Assembly (NCBI RefSeq): GCF_019175285.1
Contig: NC_056522.1
Location: forward strand, 62,254,193-62,318,192
DNA length: 64,000 bases
Origin: Sceloporus undulatus
Lineage: Eukaryota > Chordata > Lepidosauria > Squamata > Phrynosomatidae
Direction of reading: 5' to 3'
Shown: piece by piece, positions 50,901-56,817 of the stretch
Position numbering within the stretch: the stretch's first letter is position 1
How the letters are laid out: each line of letters opens with the position of its first letter
Program-made: the position numbers and the translations under genes
The notes under the pieces: model-generated
What the model was told of the DNA's origin: nothing
The model's input: only the letters and a program-made list of their open reading frames with translations
Database searches by the model: none

Positions 50901-52157
50901 TTTTACATGGAAATATCCTAAACAACAAATCCTGAAATTAGGAGATAAAATTATGGCAGAAATACAAGTATTTCTTTCAAACAGTAAAGCAAAAATCCCA
51001 TATTTTATTTTTCAATTTCTCTCACACACTTTGAAAGCACAGATTTATGATTGTACTACTTCAACTGAACAGCCCAAGTGTTTTCAAGTTCGTTCCTTAA
51101 TTATATATGACAAGCCATCTAACTGGCTAACAAAGAAAAGTGAGGGCCTCAAGCAAATGGCTTCAAGAAAATAATTCTGCAGAAATACAGGAGGAAAAAG
51201 AATCCATCTCAGAATCTTTGTACAGTGCGCCCGCGCCATACGCGGGTGTGGTATATGCAGCTTTCAGCTTACGTTGGCCGATCTGGGAGCACTCCAAGCT
51301 AACAGTCTACTTGACTCCAAAGTCACAAAGGATTAGGTTTATTTCACTTAACAAATTTATTCAATTTAGCATGGTTATATTTGTTCTAAGGTATGGCAAA
51401 ATAAAACCTCATGACTCTTTATGAAAGTCTTAAAACAACACACCATTCTTATGAATTCAGGTTCTATATAGTCTTAGGAAAACATGAAACCTATGTGTTG
51501 ATTTTCAGCAATTAAGCTGATTTTCTGATCAACAGCACAAACTGCAAGCTATTATTTAATTATTTATGAAAATAGTGAGGTATTTGGATACAGAGTGAGC
51601 TTATAAATATATTATCAAATAAATAAATAGTAGCTGGATCTTGAGCTGCTTATACATGTTGCAGTTTATCAAACACATCCTGTCTCATGCAAACACACGT
51701 AAGTGAGATTAAAGGTGAAACAGAGAAGTTCTGGTAATACTGAGCACACTTGTTTCAAAATTTCAAGCAAACCTAATGTGTTTATTTAGAAAGACGTAGT
51801 ACCTTCACTGCTGAAATTCTGTGTTTTTCTTGGATTCCTTTTTTCAGAGGCATATTTTTCAACAGGGAGCATTTCATCTGCAGTGAAACTTCTAGATAGC
51901 TTATCACTTTCATCTTCACGGCAACAAGATGTGTAGTCTCCCCTGTCCTCATTATTATTTATGCTGTCCTGCTCAACTTTTCCCATTTTGTTATCTCTGC
52001 TGTTCAGAGCATCATGCTTGCTTCTGTTAAACTGATTTTCATTTTCATCTGGAGAACTGGCCAAACACTTTTTTATCTTTTCCACGTGTGTATCAGTATG
52101 AGGTAATTCTTGTAAATTCAACTGCAGGTCATTTGTAGGAGATTCCCTGTCATCCAT
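13603..52157 (-). CDS. CNST: Consortin, complete coding region in 10 exons
   Basis: The CDS is join(51803-52157, 42692-42870, 40304-40334, 36070-36156, 35572-35686, 27463-27484, 27203-27299, 21914-22770, 15586-15721, 13603-13808), complement strand. It is 2085 nt and encodes 694 residues. I recognised it by recalled similarity to human consortin at both ends: N-terminal MDD and DENENQ, the helical block ending QQW, and the C-terminal GGGSC membrane segment and HWI-x-x-S tail. All introns are GT-AG with consistent phases. Known role: a trans-Golgi and vesicle membrane protein that binds connexins and helps their delivery to the cell surface; it is also catalogued as a PP1 regulatory subunit (PPP1R64). 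Visible parts: TPR-like helices at about residues 153-222, an acidic Ser/Glu-rich middle (296-581), RVRF at 614-617 and a membrane segment at about 634-656. It is about 10 residues shorter than human near residue 119, so a missed micro-exon there cannot be excluded. Confidence 0.94.
15016..15025. other. Assembly gap (10 N)
   Basis: Ten N residues directly before an (ATA)n run. Confidence 0.99.
15026..15076 (+). repeat. (AAT)n microsatellite
   Basis: Seventeen ATA/AAT units abutting the gap; its true length is unknown. Confidence 0.95.
15364..15501. mobile_element. hAT-like palindromic MITE
   Basis: The left end AAAGATGGGGAACATGTGG pairs with the right end ACAGGTTCCTCATCCCTG. The core GGATTACAACTCTCATCATC is shared by a lizard MITE family. 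No clear 8-bp target duplication is visible. Confidence 0.6.
15586..15721 (-). CDS. CNST: CNST coding exon 9 with PP1-docking motif (residues 582-626)
   Basis: A 136-nt exon starts TVPTEGLVSILKKRDD and ends KRRVRFQEMDDTLDQ. RVRF at residues 614-617 fits the RVxF motif that binds protein phosphatase 1, which agrees with the PPP1R64 name. The basic stretch before it and acidic stretch after it match human. The donor is CAAG|GTATTC. Confidence 0.93.
15970..16118 (-). mobile_element. Tigger/mariner-like MITE remnant
   Basis: The right end GGCAAGGGCACACTG is followed by TA. The inside reads GCCCCATTGTTTTCAGTGGGGC, as in the copy at 6650. The other end is not clear. Confidence 0.5.
16119..18004. 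other. Intron 9 segment without recognised elements
   Basis: Includes a 136-codon plus-strand open frame at 16672-17082 that I do not recognise. It has no coding-like neighbours, lies antisense inside the CNST intron and is Ser/Leu-rich, so it is probably chance. Confidence 0.4.
18005..18350 (+). mobile_element. Possible hAT-like element
   Basis: It begins CAGGGGTGGGAAACTG and ends near CTCCATCCCTT, a weak inverted match. The flanks CTATAAAC and GTATAAAT could be a decayed 8-bp target duplication (6 of 8). Confidence 0.4.
18345..18398 (+). repeat. 27-bp imperfect tandem duplication
   Basis: CCCTTGTATAAATACTA occurs twice in a row with a short spacer. Confidence 0.6.
18399..21913. other. Intron 9 segment without recognised elements
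   Basis: About 3.5 kb of AT-rich sequence. The short open frames (up to 92 codons) are unsupported. Confidence 0.4.
21914..22770 (-). CDS. CNST: CNST coding exon 8, large acidic exon (residues 296-581)
   Basis: An 857-nt exon, the largest. It starts DTQTWSG after the acceptor tgttgcatttag and ends LDELAKRIEIAE|GTAAAC. Human consortin shares DVARIE, DRIPPALIS and LDDLAKRIEIAE at matching places (here DVAEIE, NIPPDLIS). The rest has diverged and is rich in Ser, Glu and Asp, with no membrane segment. It is probably disordered. Confidence 0.94.
22843..22862 (+). repeat. (GA)n microsatellite
   Basis: GA dinucleotides immediately upstream of the exon 8 acceptor region. Confidence 0.8.
23113..23214. 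mobile_element. Short hAT-like MITE with near-perfect 8-bp target duplication
   Basis: It starts CAGGGATAGGAATAGTGTGG and ends ACTTCCCATCCCAA. The flanks CTGTACAG (23105-23112) and CTATACAG (23215-23222) differ at one base. The core GGTCCTCCAGATGTAGC matches the family at 34956. Confidence 0.65.
23926..24158. mobile_element. Large palindromic MITE, 233 bp
   Basis: The left arm GGCCTGTTACAGACTGCC with AAAATAAAGCTGCTTCGGGT pairs with the right arm ACCCGAAGCAGCTTTATTTT and GGCAATCTGTAACAGGCC. The arms run on through ATGATGCATG and CATGCATCAT. AAT flanks both ends, a possible 3-bp target as in PIF/Harbinger elements, but the superfamily is not proven. Confidence 0.8.
24345..24610 (-). mobile_element. 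L2 LINE fragment (end of RT ORF)
   Basis: The minus-strand frame contains APTIWNSLLWEATLS and KTSLFKQAF, the usual end of CR1/L2-group reverse transcriptase ORFs. It is 5'-truncated. Confidence 0.75.
24611..26550. other. Intron 8 segment without recognised elements
   Basis: AT-rich; a short C and A run lies near 25746. No gene or clear repeat is seen. Confidence 0.4.
26555..26768 (+). mobile_element. LINE 3' end with (ATT)n tail
   Basis: It contains CTGTGAACTGCTTTGATCG and GAGCGGTATACAAATAAAG followed by (ATT)n, a lizard L2/CR1-group 3' end. Confidence 0.65.
26831..26850 (+). repeat. Poly(G) run
   Basis: About twenty G residues followed by GAGAGAG. Confidence 0.9.
27203..27299 (-). CDS. 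CNST: CNST coding exon 7 (residues 264-295)
   Basis: A 97-nt exon runs from the acceptor ctgtctttcag to the donor TTCAG|GTATCC. It contains VTEDLKERNTAANDS, which aligns with human VSEDPKEGGATTKES. Entry is in phase 0 and exit in phase 1, exactly what the next exon needs. Confidence 0.88.
27463..27484 (-). CDS. CNST: CNST coding micro-exon 6 (residues 256-263)
   Basis: A 22-nt exon encodes EPLLSKSK (human DPLLSKHK), using two bases carried over from exon 5. The acceptor is ttttggttgcag and the donor AAG|GTAAGG. The following intron is only 163 bp. Without this exon, exons 5 and 7 do not join in frame. Confidence 0.88.
28600..28925. repeat. Decayed repeat units with a poly(C) run
   Basis: The blocks CTTTTCCTGTTTTTCTGCC and AGGAATC-x-GCAGC recur near 28620, 28805 and 28862 with changing spacers. 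A run of about 16 C lies at 28771-28787. Confidence 0.45.
28926..32524. other. Intron 6 segment, mostly unrecognised
   Basis: Possible MITE traces occur near 30640 (TTTGCGGTTTTGGTTATTTG) and 31045 (ATACTCATGTATAAGTC, like a common lizard repeat). The 114-codon frame at 30671-31015 has no support as a gene. Confidence 0.35.
32525..32752. mobile_element. Diverged palindromic MITE
   Basis: GATGCCACTTTATAAACC and ATCATGGGATTTGCAGTTTG on the left and GGAATTAAAGTGGTATAAAA on the right match the family at 11071 and 44410 with many changes. Confidence 0.5.
33778..33955. mobile_element. Short DNA-transposon-like repeat (hairpin family)
   Basis: It contains CCTTTTTGGGGCAGAAAAAGGG and GGTGGCGTAACGCTGGCTTG, resembling 2474-2690. 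Confidence 0.45.
34956..35075. mobile_element. hAT-like MITE remnant
   Basis: AGTAGCCCTCCAAATGTTG and its near-inverse CAGCATCTAGAGGGCTGC flank a core with TTGGCAAGGGC. This is a lizard MITE family also at 15364 and 23113. Confidence 0.55.
35509..35522 (+). repeat. Poly(C) run
   Basis: About 14 C residues roughly 50 bp past the exon 5 donor. Confidence 0.85.
35572..35686 (-). CDS. CNST: CNST coding exon 5 (residues 218-255)
   Basis: A 115-nt exon lies only 383 bp after exon 4. It starts EKKWKT (human ETKWKT) and ends LAELCTSHQ (human LTKICATHQ). The acceptor is tttctgcag, followed by eight A residues, and the donor is AAGA|GTAAGT (phase 2). Confidence 0.92.
36070..36156 (-). CDS. CNST: CNST coding exon 4 (residues 189-217)
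   Basis: An 87-nt exon encodes YEKAMKFIQLERLYHEQLLA and then NLSSIQQQW. This is nearly identical to human consortin and is the most conserved stretch of the protein. The acceptor is ccaatcag and the donor TGGG|GTAAGT, leaving phase 1. Confidence 0.93.
36990..37265 (-). mobile_element. CR1 LINE fragment
   Basis: The plus-strand text TATTGATGCAGCCAAACACT and GCATTAGCCTTTGCAGCTCC matches the reverse complement of the familiar CR1 3' region (gatgcagcc...ttggccttc). It has diverged strongly. Confidence 0.6.
37270..38050. repeat. Unclassified repeat cluster
   Basis: TTGGCCCCAAAAT occurs near 37578 and TTTTGGCCCCAAAACC near 37916, each beside an ACTTAT word. An inverted pair (TTTCCTGGCGGCCCT and AGGGCTGCCAGGAAA) lies at about 37405 and 37545. 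This suggests decayed copies of a common lizard DNA repeat. Confidence 0.35.
38850..39045 (+). repeat. 67-bp minisatellite inside the hAT element
   Basis: Two identical units start at 38894 and 38961 (CAGAACAGGCAGCCTCTTGT); a partial third starts at 39028 and a partial one lies before the gap. Confidence 0.9.
38884..38893. other. Assembly gap (10 N) inside the 67-bp array
   Basis: Removing the Ns leaves the unit in exact register, with AA in place of GG at the edge. Confidence 0.99.
39087..39285 (+). repeat. 72-bp minisatellite inside the hAT element
   Basis: CACACTCCAGCTCCCAGAAT starts at 39087, 39169 and 39241. The last two are 72 bp apart; the first gap is 82 only because of ten Ns. Confidence 0.9.
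39134..39143. other. Assembly gap (10 N) inside the 72-bp array
   Basis: Removing the Ns leaves exactly one 72-bp period. Confidence 0.99.
39456..39480 (+). repeat. (AAC)n microsatellite followed by purine-rich run
   Basis: ACAACAACAACAAC repeats, then a GGA/GAAA-rich stretch to about 39555. These cause long but meaningless open frames on both strands. Confidence 0.9.
39786..39850 (+). mobile_element. CR1 fragment, plus orientation
   Basis: The frame ends LYSALVRPHLEYYHFEF, the CR1 reverse transcriptase C-terminal signature (LYSALVRPHLEY). It abuts a CR1 piece in the opposite orientation. Confidence 0.7.
39850..40245 (-). mobile_element. CR1 LINE fragment (RT catalytic region)
   Basis: The minus frame shows IADDTKLGGDANTPEDR, matching the CR1 motif FADDTKLGG around the catalytic Asp pair. 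Upstream are NIFIN-like FNTFINVLDEGIEG and sequence before the palm. The frame is broken several times. Confidence 0.8.
40304..40334 (-). CDS. CNST: CNST coding micro-exon 3 (residues 179-188)
   Basis: A 31-nt exon encodes IAETYFQAGE plus one base of the next codon. Human has IAESYFQEED here. The acceptor is cattta cag and the donor GAAT|GTATCC. It is too short for ORF detection and was found only by searching the intron for the missing residues. It restores the frame between exons 2 and 4 exactly. Confidence 0.9.
40341..41480 (-). mobile_element. L2 LINE 3' half, split by a MITE
   Basis: The 3' end at about 40350-40430 (TTTATTTATATTCCACTTTTC) and the body at 40666-41480 are one copy. The minus frame near 41156-41430 reads LNKTEVVLVSQK, like the L2 reverse transcriptase text NPDKTEVLLVG. 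The MITE at 40439-40665 is younger. Confidence 0.8.
40439..40665 (+). mobile_element. Tigger/mariner-like MITE, 227 bp, TA target
   Basis: The ends are CAGTTGGCCCTCTGTATCC and GGATACCAAGGGCCCATTG with TA on both sides. Inside, TTCACAGATTCAACCAACC closely resembles Tigger ends known from mammals. Confidence 0.85.
41508..41535 (+). repeat. (CA)n microsatellite
   Basis: ACACAC run at the 5' edge of the L2 copy. Confidence 0.85.
42298..42613 (+). mobile_element. L2 LINE 3' end with (AAT)n(ATC)n tail
   Basis: The start reads as KAELKTILFREAFSG, the end of the L2 ORF, followed by CTCGGGCAGGC and GCGCTTTAGAAATAAAG and an (AAT)n then (ATC)n tail. It lies 80 bp from CNST exon 2. Confidence 0.75.
42692..42870 (-). 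CDS. CNST: CNST coding exon 2 (residues 119-178)
   Basis: The acceptor is ttccccatttctccag and the donor CATCAG|GTAAAG. The exon is 179 nt, entering in phase 1 and leaving in phase 0. It encodes LQALFSLLREEFEQMDSR and ends PLYLHQ, matching human LQSLFSLIRGEVEQLDSR and PLCLHQ. This is the first helix of the TPR-like block. Confidence 0.93.
43308..43405 (+). repeat. Partial tRNA-derived SINE
   Basis: GGACTATGACTCTGGAGAAC, B-box-like GGATTCAAATTCCC and GCCATGTAAACCCACTAGG match the SINE at 7304. Both ends are truncated. Confidence 0.65.
43406..44019. other. Intron 2 segment with a GC-rich part
   Basis: 43420-43710 is GC-rich and holds an inverted pair, TTCTGGGTTTGGCTGGGTGGG at 43540 and CCCATCCAAACCCAGAA at 43667. 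Open frames up to 140 codons on both strands follow from composition and are not supported as genes. Confidence 0.4.
44020..44215 (-). mobile_element. L2 LINE 3' end with (AAT)n tail
   Basis: (ATA)n at 44020-44069 then TTTATATCCCGCCTCATC and GGGCGGCTTACAAAATTAAA. Confidence 0.75.
44410..44636. mobile_element. Palindromic MITE, near full length
   Basis: GGTGCAAAACACACAGCAGG on the left and CTCAAATTGGATTATTTCTG on the right. TGGCTCAGTGCTAGGGAATC pairs with ACTTCCCTAGCACTGAGCCA across the centre. It is the closest relative of the copy at 11071. Confidence 0.85.
44637..46480. other. Intron 2 segment without recognised elements
   Basis: Pyrimidine-rich near 45600-45680; otherwise nothing is recognised. 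The 111-codon minus frame at 46130-46465 is not supported as a gene. Confidence 0.35.
46484..46840. repeat. Three imperfect repeat units, each with a hairpin
   Basis: Units start near 46488, 46609 and 46757. Each has a near-palindrome (for example GGGCTCTCTTGAACTC with AAAGAGCTGAAGGC), then GCAGTGGTGAAGCACAAGG-like text and GGAAACCATTTGAGGATGG-like text. Spacing is about 123 and 147 bp. Confidence 0.55.
46841..47855. other. Intron 2 segment without recognised elements
   Basis: No gene or clear repeat is recognised; open frames are under 95 codons. Confidence 0.35.
47858..48135 (-). mobile_element. L2 LINE 3' end with (AAT)n tail
   Basis: (AAT)n then TTATTATTTGTATACCGCCC and GGGCGGTTAACAACAGTAAA. 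The rest is A-rich L2 3' UTR. Confidence 0.75.
48388..48561 (-). repeat. tRNA-derived SINE, minus strand
   Basis: On the minus strand: GAGCCAGAGTGGTGTAGTGG, B-box-like GGGTTTGAATCCCC, AAAACCCACTGGGTGACC. Tail truncated. Confidence 0.8.
48714..48893 (+). repeat. 93-bp tandem duplication, open in both strands
   Basis: Units start at 48714 and 48807 (CCTAGCCCAG-x-AACAGAAGA) with about 85 percent identity. The period is 31 codons. The plus frame repeats LHSSAMALSSEGEK and the minus frame repeats MADEWRERPSSVAGLG. Confidence 0.75.
48930..49040 (+). mobile_element. LINE-like 3' end
   Basis: TTTTTTAGATTGTAAGCCCA and GCCACTCTACCAG are typical of lizard LINE 3' UTR ends. Directly follows the 93-bp repeat. 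Confidence 0.55.
49214..49740 (-). mobile_element. L2 LINE 3' part
   Basis: TTTATTTATATCCTGCCTTTCTC starts the 3' end; GGAAGGGAATTTCACTG and GGTGGTGGGAGATGAG in the body match other L2 copies here. Confidence 0.75.
49741..51220. other. Intron 2 segment without recognised elements
   Basis: AT-rich; nothing recognised. Confidence 0.4.
51221..51310 (+). mobile_element. Tigger/mariner-like MITE fragment
   Basis: It starts TA-CAGTGCGCCCGCGCCATACGC. The opposite end is not clear. Confidence 0.45.
51803..52157 (-). CDS. CNST: CNST coding exon 1 (residues 1-118)
   Basis: This exon contains the start ATG at 52155-52157 and ends at an AAG|GTACTA donor in phase 1. The product begins MDDRESPTNDLQ and contains SPDENENQ and QDSINNNE, which match the human consortin N-terminus as I recall it. 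The exon continues upstream as 53 nt of 5' UTR to an acceptor (ttttatttttag) at 52211-52212. The region is acidic and polar with no membrane segment, and is probably disordered. Confidence 0.93.
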
Positions 52158-52210
52158 TAGAGCGTTCCCACAGTGAAGTTTCTATCCTCTGTATCCAATT
52201 ATTCTCAGCT
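52158..52210 (-). other. CNST: CNST 5' UTR part of the first coding exon
   Basis: These 53 nt precede the ATG and follow a pyrimidine-rich AG acceptor. They contain no upstream ATG of their own. If joined to the candidate exon at 60513-60615, the first bases (AGCTGA) would close an upstream ORF. Confidence 0.7.
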
Positions 52211-52461
52211 CTAAAAATAAAAGAAGACATTTAAATTTTTATAATAACCAAAATCTAAGTCTGCTGAGTTGCATCATTTATATTTATTTCTACTATTCTG
52301 GCAATTTAATTGGTAGCATCTTACAATTATGCAATATAATCAATATACTTTATAAGGCAGAGAATACTGCAGTGTTATAAAACAAAGTCATTACTTCTAA
52401 TAATTTCTCCTCTCAAAGCTCAGAAACATGCAAATATAAAGATTTCTACATTAGCTATGTG

Positions 52462-52645
52462 TATTTGTATGTGCCTGTTAACTTATGGAGACCTCATAAA
52501 TTTCATTGTGTTTTATAAGACAAATAGAGGTGGTTTTGCCAGTTCCTTCCTCTGGAATCTAGACTGTGGCACCTGTTCTTTCTTGACAGTCTTCCACCCA
52601 AGTACTAGCAAGAACTGACCCTCCTTAGCTTCCAATATTACTGGT
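52462..52645 (-). repeat. SINE remnant with 5S rRNA-like segment
   Basis: GTATGTGCCTGTTAACTTATGG resembles the SINE tail. CACCCAAGTACTAGCAAGAA and CTGACCCTCCTTAGCTTCC (52597-52637) match the reverse complement of the 5S rRNA internal promoter region. Confidence 0.6.
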
Positions 52646-53042
52646 AGATGGATTCTGGTTCCTTTAGGGCAGTGGTTCCCCAGAAATGGAGCAGGACCCA
52701 CAGGGGGGATGTGAGAATTGCTCAAGGGCAGGATGTGAGAGTTGGAAGTCCTCATCTCCCCTCCTCCTCCCAAACTTTTCAATGTGTTAAATTTACACAT
52801 GTGTTTATTTAAATATTAAATTTACTTAAATAAAACTATTCTAATTTTGAATGACGCTATTTCCTTATGAAATGTTAAAATATACATGAATGTTTGAATG
52901 AAAATATGAACACTAAATAAACAAAATATTTCTTATATTATATCGAGTGGGGGGAGATGTGACATCCACATAAGGGGAGGGGGTCCAAGAGTAAAAAGTT
53001 GAGTACCACTTCTTTAGGGTATGTAGCCCCCTTTATGCAATA

Positions 53043-53259
53043 CAGTGGGATCTTGGAATCCGTTGGGGTTTGGTTCCAGGACCCTCCATGGATACAAAAA
53101 TCCATGGATGCTCAAGCCCCATTAAATACAGTAGTGTCCCTAATATAAAACAGAAAAATCAAATGTTACTTTTTGGAGTTTACTTATTTTAAAATTATTT
53201 TCAAACCATGGATGCTTGAATCCATGGATAAAAAATCTGTAGATATGGAGGGCTGGCTG
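53043..53259 (+). mobile_element. Tigger/mariner-like MITE, 217 bp, TA target
   Basis: Ends CAGTGGGATCTTGG and GGAGGGCTGGCTG flanked by TA. Inside, TCCATGGATGCTCAAGCCCC and CATGGATGCTTGAATCC. Close relative of 56599-56817. Confidence 0.8.
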
Positions 53260-53830
53260 TACTAACTGAAAATATGGTATTTATTAACCATGTGCGTAGC
53301 CAAAAACAGGGCTTTCAAAACCAGTTTTATCATGCACGTTAAATGCTGTCATATTACTATTTAGCATTTAAAGAAGTTATCCATCTAAGATGTACCTCAT
53401 AAACCTCAATCATCCCAACAACTATGATACAGCTTTCACTCTCTTCTTCACAATGGATGACTGGCTAGTGAAAAAGAAATTCATGCAAGACTGCACTTAA
53501 ATAAGTGATTATCTACAGTTAAAATGATACAACGCTTGTCTCTGTCACAGGATAAGAGACAGTTTATTTTCATACTGAAAAGAATTTCAGGCACAAAACC
53601 AAGAAAATGTTTCAATTTATTTAGTTAATGACTCATCTTAAGACTGGTTAATTCAGGAAGCAAGAGAACAGAATGGGAGAAACTATCTGTTGCCACTACA
53701 CTGTTTTGAATGTTGTAGTTAGTAACCACTGTAAAAAGCAAAGCTATATGGTCAGATCAAGCCTCCAGTGAAATTAGAATTTCTTAGTAGCTACTAAGTT
53801 GTTTTAGATTTCTAATTATTGTATGTCCTA

Positions 53831-54193
53831 CTGTTGGCCCCCCACATTTACAGCTTTAACTTTTGTGGATTTGATTATTTGCGGTTTTGATTAACATGTT
53901 CTCTCTAGAAATCTCTAGGTCCTCCAGTGCAATTCTGCCAGAAATTGACCATAGAGTTGTGCAACAGAACCTAGAATTTCCTAGAGAAAACATTTCTTTA
54001 AGCATTTATAGGTCCTCCAGCATAATTCTATGATCAGTTTCTGGCAGATGTTGAACACAGAGTTGCACTGGAGGAATCTGGAGATTCCTAGAGAGGTGTT
54101 CTCTTAGGTAAAAATAATATTTTTTATTTGCAGCTTTTCCACATTGACGGCGATCCTTCACACCAAACACCAGCAAAAGTTGAGGGAACACTG
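53831..54193 (-). mobile_element. Mariner-like MITE, 363 bp, TA target
   Basis: On the minus strand it starts CAGTGTTCCCTCAACTTTTGC and ends GCCAACAG, flanked by TA. The inside has two near-inverse blocks around CTAGGTCCTCCAGTGCAATT and TTGCACTGGAGGAATCTGG. Confidence 0.65.
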
Positions 54194-54419
54194 TAATTAC
54201 TTAGATAAAAGATTTAAAAAGAAATAATACATTTGCAGCAAAAGATTGCCTTTATTTGAAGAATATATTTTGTAAAGAAAAAAAATACTTAGGCTGGGTC
54301 TGATGATACTGTGTCTGAATGTTCCCCTACATGTGGCCAGCATGTCTTATCTCCTCAAACACCCAGCATGTCTATTCAACCACCAATTCCACCAGTGGCT
54401 ATCATACAGGGAAACACAG

Positions 54420-54550
54420 TAATAAATAATAATGAACTTTTATTTATATCCCGCCTACTCTGATTAGGACTGAGGCGGCTCACAGTAAAACAGTCAAAAC
54501 ATAGTAAAGTAACAAGTTCTATCCTCCCACATCTAATTTTGATGCTCTTA
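54420..54550 (-). mobile_element. L2 LINE 3' end, short
   Basis: TTTTATTTATATCCCGCCTA and TGAGGCGGCTCACAG. Confidence 0.7.
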
Positions 54551-55620
54551 ACATTCATGCTTTATTTGTAAGTTATTGTATTTTCAGTCTTATCTTCCTC
54601 ATTCAGTCATTATTATCTCCTCAAACTTATTTGTAGTGTTTGAACACAACCATCCAGTTCTAAGGAAGAAGCAGTATTTCCTGTTGGACAAGTTGCAGTT
54701 TGCTAAGTGAACTGCTCAAGCCACTGTCACATAAAAATGGGTGTTGTCTGGTAAATTTCTTGTGCTAATTAGCATGTGCAATTCCCAAGTAGCCAGTATA
54801 TTAATGCAACTGTTACAACACCATGGAATTGTTTTATAAGTCAATAAAGTTACATGCATGGTGTACTCAGAAGAATGCAAAATTTACAGTAACTATCTGG
54901 GATCTTAGATGGCTTCTAATAAATAATATAGGATGTTCCCTGTGGGGGCCAAATGTCTTCTCATTTCTAAGTAAAACTGCAATTTGATTTTTATTCAGTC
55001 TTCATATGTATATTACCTCAAACTCAATCTCTAGATTTATTAAATGTAAAAGATTTTTAATCTCTGGGCTTCAAAATGAAATCCTCTGTTCCTAGCAGTG
55101 CAACAGATGGGTCTAAACCAGTGCCTCTGTCTGAAGTGGGAAACTATGATGACTGTATATTGCCTTCAATATGCCTCTTAATACCAGCTGCTAGAGAACA
55201 AGAGAGGGAGGGTGCTCTAATGTTCAGGTCTTCCTTACGGACTTCACTTAGCCTCCTGGTTGGCTACTGCAGGAACATTGCTTTTGGTTTGGTTCCTCAG
55301 GGCTTTTCTTTAGTGTTGTGCAAAACTCAGATGTAGTGGGGCCTTGATTAATGCCAGGTTTGCATTCCTGGACTTGTGATGTAAACTGAAACTGAAATTA
55401 ACGCACGGACCCTAGCTCCATAAGGAATCACTGGAGAAAAGGGGGATGCATTCCAACAGAGATGAAATAGCCACAATGTTAGTGACTGTATTCAACACAA
55501 CACCAATTTTAAAAAGATTTAACAAGGAAAAAAACCCACAGCCTACTTTCTCCAGGTTAGAAAAACATGTAGGTGTTTTCCACAGGGACCAAAAGAGGCA
55601 ACAACTGGTGATTACTTAAT
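54551..55620. other. Intron 1 segment without recognised elements
   Basis: No gene or clear repeat recognised; an 86-codon frame at 55076-55336 has no support. Confidence 0.35.
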
Positions 55621-55624
55621 GTTA

Positions 55625-56445
55625 GATTATTATTGCTTTATTTATTTATATCTCACATTTCTCCTGATACTGGGCCTTAAGGTAGCTTAAGGCAACAAAT
55701 TTAAAACAGTACAAATTAAAAACAATACAAAAGCATTAAAAGTGTAAATATAAAGTTTAAAAAACAGTTAAACAATTAAAAAAGTTAAAAACATTACCGA
55801 TTTTAAAATACATTAAACTAATATACAAACCTTGACATCTGAGTTGCACAGCATTTAAAAGACCAATTGTGGAGGGATACAGACAGGCAAAAAGGGGCGG
55901 TGAGATGATGTCCCTTTCTGTCCCAGATGGAGGCCGCAGCAGACAAACACTGTGGCCTCTGCGAGGCCTAAAAAGAACCCACACCTGGTGGGTTCTTTTT
56001 AGATCACATGCAGGGAGCCATTGCCACCCTCATGCACAATGATGATGTCTGTGCGGTGCCGTTTGGATGCTGCACCATGCATACGTCATCATGGCAACCC
56101 CTGTGTGGATGGAGGGGAGCCATGATGGCACCTGGACAGTGCTTGGGAGTTTTGCGCCAGTCTGTACTGGGCCTCTATTAGTGTGAAAAAGTCTGATGGC
56201 ACATAAATGTTTTTACCTGGGGCAAAAAGGAGAGCAGGGTTGGAGCATCTTGGCCTCTCTAGGGAAGGGGTTTCAGAGCCTGGGAGCAGCCACCAAGAAA
56301 GCCTTCTCCCTTGTTCTCACCAAATGAACCTGAGAGAGTGGTGGGACAAAGAGAGGGGCCTCTCCAGACAATCTCAATACTCTAATGGGCTCATAAAAGG
56401 AGATACAGTCCTTCAAATAACTAGACTATGTGACAGGAATGACTG
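55625..56445 (-). mobile_element. L2 LINE 3' part, split by a hairpin-family element
   Basis: The 3' end is at 55625-55862 (TTTATATCTCACATTTCTCC) and the body resumes at about 56205 (GGTTTCAGAGCCTGGGAGC, AAGAAAGCCTTCTCCC, GGTGGGACAAAGAG). The middle belongs to the entry at 55870-56180. Confidence 0.75.
55870..56180. mobile_element. Hairpin-family DNA element inserted in L2
   Basis: The ends GAGGGATACAGACAGGC and GCCAGTCTGTACTGGGCCTC are imperfect inverted repeats. An internal hairpin has perfect 15-bp arms at 55968-55982 and 55988-56002 (AAAAAGAACCC against GGGTTCTTTTT). Confidence 0.65.
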
Positions 56446-56598
56446 AAGAAAACACATCTGATTCTTGATCTCTTAGTTACACCACAAGCTATTGAATTCT
56501 ATTTAACATTTGATATCCCTTGCTTTTTCAAAGATTAAGACCTTCATAAATGCCAAACATTTCTAACCTACATATAGTGGAATATGTGTCAACAGCTA

Positions 56599-56817
56599 CA
56601 GTGGACCCTTGTTATACGCTGTGGTTTGGTTCCAAGATCCCCCGTGTATAACAAAATCCGTGTATGCTCAAGTCCCATTAAATATAATGACATAGCAAAA
56701 TGGTGTCCCTTATAAAAAATGGAAAATCAAGGTAAATTTATACTTTTTTGGAACATTTTCAAACCGTGTATGCTTAAATCCGTGTATAAAAAATCCGTGT
56801 ATAAGAAGGGCCGACTG
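56599..56817 (+). mobile_element. Tigger/mariner-like MITE, 219 bp, TA target
   Basis: Ends CAGTGGACCCTTGTTATACG and ATAAGAAGGGCCGACTG flanked by TA. Repeats of CCGTGTATAA lie inside. Confidence 0.85.
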
